NCBI GenBank assembly: GCA_021811505.1
Contig: JAJZOM010000222.1
Location: 1 to 8,950, forward strand
Source: Thermoplasmata archaeon
GTDB lineage: Archaea; Thermoplasmatota; Thermoplasmata; Thermoplasmatales; Thermoplasmataceae
Length of the DNA stretch: 8,950 bases
Direction of reading: 5' to 3'
Shown here one piece after another: positions 5,652 to 8,950 of the stretch. The notes beneath the pieces were generated by a model. It was not told the DNA's origin, did not search any database, and worked only from the letters and a program-made list of their open reading frames with translations. The position numbers and the translations under genes were made by a program. The stretch's first letter is position 1, and each line of letters begins with the position of its first letter.

Positions 5652-6092
5652 TTACGAGAAATTCATACTGAAGTTCAGGTAGAACGGAACTCCCACGGAG
5701 ATGGAATACGACGTAACACCAAGGGCTTTTGCCACAGTTTCCAGTATTTTCTTGATCCTGGTTAGAAATGAGCTGATGATGGTGGTGATATGTGGGAGAG
5801 TCTTTGCAACACTGCTCATGAAGTTGAGGAAGCCCATCAGCTTGGAAAATGCCGCATCTGGAAGGCTGGCGAGATCCTTCTCGGCATCGCTTAATTTGGA
5901 TTCTATGAGGCTCATCCAGCTTGCATCATCCACGTCGGCCAGCTCATCAATGTTGCTGTTGCCATCCCTCAGCCAGTCCTCCATAATGTCGATTATTCTT
6001 CTGTCCACGTCCATGCGATTCTCCTGCCTGAGAAGATCACCAGCAATGTGAATAAATTTTCTCCATGGCCCTGTTGCCATACGATGGGACAT
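5652..6092 (-). CDS. Unrecognised 146-residue mostly helical protein
   Basis: This is an unrecognised protein with three visible parts. The first is an N-terminal helical, charged half (about 10-75) containing DVDRRIIDIMEDWLRDGN and an acidic DELADVDDASW stretch. The second is a more hydrophobic amphipathic region (80-122) with KTLPHITTIISSFLTRIKKI. The third is a short beta-like tail, SYSISVGVPFYLNFSMNFS, with alternating hydrophobic residues. It has no signal peptide or confident transmembrane segment, though the amphipathic part could sit against a membrane. A start at residue 5 (6080) is also possible. A TATTTAAAG element at 6124-6132 on the - strand predicts a leader of about 10 bases before 6092. 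The opposite strand also carries a 116-codon open frame here, but its serine- and leucine-rich product looks like an antisense shadow. The gene is divergent from the secreted-protein operon. Confidence 0.65.
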   Translation of the reverse strand: MSHRMATGPWRKFIHIAGDLLRQENRMDVDRRIIDIMEDWLRDGNSNIDELADVDDASWMSLIESKLSDAEKDLASLPDAAFSKLMGFLNFMSSVAKTLPHITTIISSFLTRIKKILETVAKALGVTSYSISVGVPFYLNFSMNFS

Positions 6093-6123
6093 TTGAAACT
6101 GAATTGCTCAAATCCAGCTGGTT

Positions 6124-6132
6124 CTTTAAATA
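6124..6132 (-). promoter_or_regulatory. TATA element of the divergent 146-residue protein gene
   Basis: Read on the - strand the sequence is TATTTAAAG, centred 36 bases before the ATG at 6092. Transcription would start near 6102. It shares a 103-base divergent intergenic region with the promoter of the operon at 6196. Confidence 0.4.
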
Positions 6133-6153
6133 CTGTAGATAACTGATCAAAAA

Positions 6154-6163
6154 GATCATGATC
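6154..6163. promoter_or_regulatory. GATCATGATC palindrome next to the operon promoter
   Basis: A perfect 10-bp palindrome ends 4 bases before the TATA element at 6168, where TFB contacts the BRE. A further TGATCA lies 10 bases upstream (6144-6149). It may be an operator for the surface-protein/ABC operon, the divergent gene, or both. It is short and could be chance. Confidence 0.3.
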
Positions 6164-6167
6164 CGGG

Positions 6168-6175
6168 TTTAAATA
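6168..6175 (+). promoter_or_regulatory. TATA element of the surface protein/ABC exporter operon
   Basis: TTTAAATA is centred about 24 bases before the ATG at 6196. There is no Shine-Dalgarno before that ATG (the sequence is TTAAATATCTAATT), so the first gene is probably translated from a leaderless message. The two downstream genes have Shine-Dalgarno sequences instead. Confidence 0.55.
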
Positions 6176-6195
6176 AGTAAGTTAAATATCTAATT

Positions 6196-7038
6196 ATGAA
6201 GCCTCTTCTCAAGGCAATAATAGTCATAATCATAGCCGTTGGAGTTGCTGTGCCCAGCGGATATATTGCCTACCGATCGTTTACAACATCAAACCCTTCC
6301 ATGATCAATTTTGTACCTGAAAATTCCTCGGCAGTCATAAGGGCTGATTATAATGGAACGCCATTCTATGTGTTCAATTCTGGAAATAACACGGGAATAG
6401 TCATAAACATTGGAGTAAACCAGGTCTCAAGCGTTTTATCCGGTACCGGAACAAAAACTTCTGGGAATACATCAATTTCAGTTACGCCAACCTACCTGAA
6501 ATCCTATGACGGATACAGGATATATTATCTTTCAAATATTTCAATATCCCTTAACAGTACGCTGGGCAACCTTTCCAGTATTCACGCATTGAACGCCATA
6601 AATCTCAGCAGTTTCATACACAATTACACAATTTACATAGCTGAACTTTCAGGCACCACGGTGTCCATTGGCACCCTGAGAAGTGTTGAGTACTCGATAT
6701 CAGCAATGAGTGGCGGAAAGAGTTTCAGTGCAAAGGAATCCGCATATTTCAAACCTGGATCAAATGTCTCTGTATACCTGAACTATTCCAATGCTTATTT
6801 CCGGTCATTTACAGGAAACATTTTTTACAATTATTCAAGCTTCCAGATTGTGTTCAGCAACCACACCATTGCACAGAACGCTTTTAACGCCGTCCGCTTC
6901 ATCACCAATGTGACTTCGGTATCCCTGAGCGGTACTGAGCTAAATGTTACCCTGTCCGTTGGGGTGAATTATTTTAATGGAAATCTTACAAGACTCCTTG
7001 GCACCGCACCTCTGAATCTTAATGGAAGGGACCTGTGA
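6196..7038 (+). CDS. Membrane-anchored, sequon-rich extracellular protein, unknown function
   Basis: The 280-residue protein has one N-terminal hydrophobic segment (about 5-25, KAIIVIIIAVGVAVPSGYIA) and an otherwise extracellular body, so it is a secreted or anchored surface protein. The body has 16 NxS/T sequons (for example 43, 53, 64, 91, 114, 120, 125, 136, 143, 190), one about every 17 residues, implying dense N-glycosylation. The pattern FVPENSSAVIRADYNG (39-54), followed later by VSIGTLRSVEYSISAMSGGKSFSAKESAYF (156-185), is reminiscent of DUF3352-like proteins. That resemblance is weak and from memory. The gene is first in an operon and its stop lies 4 bases before the preferred start of the ABC permease. 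It may therefore be an extracellular partner, a substrate or an accessory factor of that exporter. No catalytic motif is visible. Confidence 0.78.
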   Translation: MKPLLKAIIVIIIAVGVAVPSGYIAYRSFTTSNPSMINFVPENSSAVIRADYNGTPFYVFNSGNNTGIVINIGVNQVSSVLSGTGTKTSGNTSISVTPTYLKSYDGYRIYYLSNISISLNSTLGNLSSIHALNAINLSSFIHNYTIYIAELSGTTVSIGTLRSVEYSISAMSGGKSFSAKESAYFKPGSNVSVYLNYSNAYFRSFTGNIFYNYSSFQIVFSNHTIAQNAFNAVRFITNVTSVSLSGTELNVTLSVGVNYFNGNLTRLLGTAPLNLNGRDL

Positions 7039-7042
7039 ATTC

Positions 7043-7885
7043 ATGACCGGGACTGCCAGAACACTCAGGGTAGCCACTGCATATTATTTCAGGAATTACT
7101 ACAGATCAAAGAGTTTTTACCTGATGCTCATAATTGCCATCCTTGTTTCGGTGCTGCTCACATATTTTTCATTGAAGTACATCAACAAGCTTGACCTTAT
7201 CATACCTAAAAGCCTCCTGTCAACACTCGGGAATTCTGGAAAGGAGGAAATATTTGGATATCTCTGGGCATTCGTGCTGCTTGACCTTCCCGTGTTTGCT
7301 TCTGTGTTTTTCGGATCAACAGCAATTTCGAGCGAGATAGAAAACAAGACTGCATTTCATATCTTCCCGCTTCCCATTGGAAGGGTCACTTTGCTGGTTT
7401 CCAAGTACCTAGCTGCCGTGGCTGTTACTTTCATAACAGTTTTGATCTACGTTGCATTCCAGGCCGCCGTTTTCGAGTACCTGTTCCCCGGCCCCCTTCT
7501 TCTTCCATTTTACCAGTCCCTGGGGCTTCTTCTCATATTCGTATTTTCCATAACAGCTTTCACGTTTCTCATCAGCAGCATTTTCAATAAGAATACATAT
7601 GCATACATCACCGTTTTTCTAATTTATTTCCTGGTTTTCAATGCTTATGAGATAATAGTGGAATTTCTCTACAAGACCACACCATACTATCTCCTCAATG
7701 TGGCAGCAGATGCCATGGAAAAAGTTTACCTCAACATTTCAACAAATCCCTTTTCCACCTCATCATCCACATTCGCTCCGGCCACGGTGGGCACCCTGTA
7801 CACTTCCATCGGAGTCATGGTTGCCTATGCCATAGTATCATTCGCAGCAGCCCTTATCATATTTGACAGAAAGGAGGTAAAATAA
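7043..7885 (+). CDS. ABC-2-type transporter permease
   Basis: This is the membrane subunit of a probable ABC exporter, paired with the ATPase encoded next. The 280-residue protein has about six hydrophobic segments (roughly 26-44, 73-92, 123-148, 155-181, 186-208, 253-274). The first extracytoplasmic loop is long and polar. The SSEIENKTAFHIFPLPIGRVTLLVSKYLA stretch (97-125) matches the E-x-x-x-x-T...P-I-x-R...K pattern of ABC-2/NosY-like permeases after their second helix. I prefer ATG 7043 because GGAAGGG (7025-7031) precedes it. ATG 7022 would add seven residues, overlap the previous gene by 17 bases and lack a Shine-Dalgarno. The stop shares a base with the ATPase start (TAATG). The exported substrate cannot be inferred. 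Confidence 0.85.
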   Translation: MTGTARTLRVATAYYFRNYYRSKSFYLMLIIAILVSVLLTYFSLKYINKLDLIIPKSLLSTLGNSGKEEIFGYLWAFVLLDLPVFASVFFGSTAISSEIENKTAFHIFPLPIGRVTLLVSKYLAAVAVTFITVLIYVAFQAAVFEYLFPGPLLLPFYQSLGLLLIFVFSITAFTFLISSIFNKNTYAYITVFLIYFLVFNAYEIIVEFLYKTTPYYLLNVAADAMEKVYLNISTNPFSTSSSTFAPATVGTLYTSIGVMVAYAIVSFAAALIIFDRKEVK

Positions 7886-8778
7886 TGCCATCGGTCCTGG
7901 TCGAAAACGTTACAAAGAATTATCGGGACACCAGGGCTCTCAATGAAGTAAGCCTCAACCTCCAGGAGCCGGGATGCATTGGAATACTGGGGCCTAATGG
8001 AGCTGGGAAAACCACCCTGCTGAAGATTCTCACAAACATAGTGAAACCCACTGAAGGTGTTGCTCTGCTAAATGGCATAAATGTTTCTGATGAACCTGAA
8101 AAGGCCCTCATGGATGTTGGTGCCCTTGTGGAGCAACCGGAGTTTTATCCCTACCTGACTGCCCTTGAGACGCTGAAATTTGTGGGCAGGGTTAAGGGTG
8201 TAACCGAGAAGAATCTCAATTCAGAAATACAGCGTGTTTCCCAGATGACAGGCATTGGAGAATACCTTGGAAGAAAGACTGGCAACTTTTCTCGAGGTAT
8301 GAAACAGAGATTAAGCCTTGCCTGCGCCCTCATCAGTGATCCCCACATAATAATTCTCGACGAACCCACATTCGGCCTTGACCCCAAGGGAATGAAGGAG
8401 ATGAGAGACCTTATAAAATCCCTGAATCAGAGCAAGGAAAGGATAATCATACTTAGCACTCACCTCATCTACGAGGCACAGGAGATATGCGACAGGGTGA
8501 TTATCATCAACAGGGGCGAGATTGTCCATGATACCATCAATTCACCCTCGGAAAATATAATAGAAATAGAATTTGAGGATCCTGCGGGAAGGGTTTCACT
8601 GCCTGACCATATGGCGGACCAGACCTTCGTGGATGGGAAAAGCGCAATGTTCAGGCTAAGGTCAGGCACTTCAAATTCCGATGTGATCAACTATCTCTCA
8701 GCACAGGGGCTCAAAATTAGATGGGTGAAGCCACAGACCAATCTTGAGAATCTTTACATCACCCTAACGTCTTCATGA
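7885..8778 (+). CDS. ABC exporter ATPase (CcmA/NatA/DrrA-like)
   Basis: This is the nucleotide-binding subunit partnering the preceding permease, 297 residues. Motifs in order are Walker A GPNGAGKT (36-43), Q-loop Q84, signature FSRGM (135-139, the usual variant in this exporter group), Walker B IIILDEP (155-161), D-loop GLD (164-166) and H-loop H193. The C-terminal region (about 220-297), with the ending TNLENLYITLT (285-295), is the accessory domain typical of ABC-2 export ATPases, where the family has a slEdvFlxlt-like end. The start is secure: a full AGGAGGT Shine-Dalgarno (7872-7878) and a one-base stop/start overlap with the permease. It is the last gene of the three-gene operon. Confidence 0.93.
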   Translation: MPSVLVENVTKNYRDTRALNEVSLNLQEPGCIGILGPNGAGKTTLLKILTNIVKPTEGVALLNGINVSDEPEKALMDVGALVEQPEFYPYLTALETLKFVGRVKGVTEKNLNSEIQRVSQMTGIGEYLGRKTGNFSRGMKQRLSLACALISDPHIIILDEPTFGLDPKGMKEMRDLIKSLNQSKERIIILSTHLIYEAQEICDRVIIINRGEIVHDTINSPSENIIEIEFEDPAGRVSLPDHMADQTFVDGKSAMFRLRSGTSNSDVINYLSAQGLKIRWVKPQTNLENLYITLTSS

Positions 8779-8792
8779 TCTCCGATGGGAGA
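8779..8792 (+). terminator. Small hairpin after the exporter operon
   Basis: TCTCC-GATG-GGAGA forms a 5-bp stem with a 4-base loop directly after the ATPase stop. There is no T-tract behind it, so the terminator role is weakly supported. Confidence 0.2.
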
Positions 8793-8842
8793 GTTATGCG
8801 AATCACTGGAAAACATTAATTCCTTTGATGAAATTAGTGACA

Positions 8843-8850
8843 TATATTTA
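8843..8850 (+). promoter_or_regulatory. TATA-like element before the last, partial gene
   Basis: TATATTTA is centred about 20 bases before the ATG at 8867, slightly closer than the usual leaderless spacing. A GAAGGT sequence (8851-8856) could serve as Shine-Dalgarno if transcription starts further upstream. Confidence 0.35.
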
Positions 8851-8866
8851 GAAGGTCGTATATTTA

Positions 8867-8950
8867 ATGAGTAAGTTCAGGGGCATACTTATCAGATTGA
8901 GAGGGTTTCTTGGCGTTTTTTACCCCATGATCTTTGCTGCAAAGTACCTG
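8867..8950 (+). CDS. Start of an unidentified gene, cut off by the window end
   Basis: The frame is open from ATG 8867 to the last base (28 codons). The product begins MSKFRGILIRLRGFLGVF, a basic, amphipathic N-terminus leading into a hydrophobic stretch, which suggests a membrane or membrane-associated protein. Too little is present to name a family. The promoter-like sequence upstream, and the 88 bases separating it from the ATPase gene, suggest its own transcription unit. Confidence 0.5.
   Translation, partial: MSKFRGILIRLRGFLGVFYPMIFAAKYL

Noticed and set aside
5701..6051. 116-codon + strand open frame opposite the 146-residue protein
   Set aside because: Its product is rich in Ser and Leu without domain-like structure. 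The - strand frame is longer, has a promoter-like element and has a sensible amphipathic composition.
1..8950. CRISPR array, rRNA or tandem repeats
   Set aside because: No regularly spaced direct repeats, rRNA signatures or satellite-like tracts were seen on reading the window.

Overview
The window looks like a chromosomal segment of an archaeon of the Thermoplasmata, probably Thermoplasma-like. The evidence is an archaellin with a class III signal peptide and an ETGIG...[16 protein letters not shown] core, BRE/TATA-type promoters about 24 bases before start codons (leaderless-type starts), AGG/AGA-rich arginine codons, secreted proteins full of N-glycosylation sequons, and archaeal Shine-Dalgarno sequences (AGGAGGT, GAGGAA) at internal operon genes. 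No genus call is safe without a database search.

Region 1 (1-3092, + strand) is an ABC uptake operon of the FecBCD/BtuFCD type: a membrane-anchored binding protein (184-1287), a FecCD permease (1274-2350) and an ATPase (2340-3092), each gene overlapping the next. It should import an iron chelate, heme or a corrinoid; the sequence does not settle which. It is preceded by a TATA box, a perfect 16-bp palindrome between the TATA box and the expected transcription start (an operator-like position), and a possible 26-codon leader ORF whose TGA overlaps the ATG of the binding-protein gene.

Region 2 (3084-3944, - strand) is a transposase/integrase-like protein. It keeps the DDE-family layout but appears to have lost two of its three catalytic acidic residues. 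No insertion-sequence ends are visible, and its 3' end overlaps the ATPase gene. It is divergent from an archaellin gene (4162-4887), with two short palindromes between them just upstream of the archaellin TATA box. The archaellin is followed by a terminator-like hairpin. The rest of the archaellum machinery is not in the window.

Region 3 (4888-6092) holds a 352-base gene-free stretch with a promoter-like sequence and a perfect 15-base palindrome, then a small four-helix membrane protein (5240-5629), convergent with an unrecognised 146-residue protein on the - strand (5652-6092).

Region 4 (6196-8778, + strand) is a tight three-gene operon: a membrane-anchored, sequon-rich extracellular protein, an ABC-2-type permease and its ATPase. 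The last two make a probable exporter, and the first may be its extracellular partner or cargo. A further gene begins at 8867 and runs off the end.

The most notable points are the operator plus leader-ORF arrangement before the uptake operon, the catalytically degenerate DDE protein divergent from the archaellin, and the heavily glycosylated surface protein tied to an ABC exporter.
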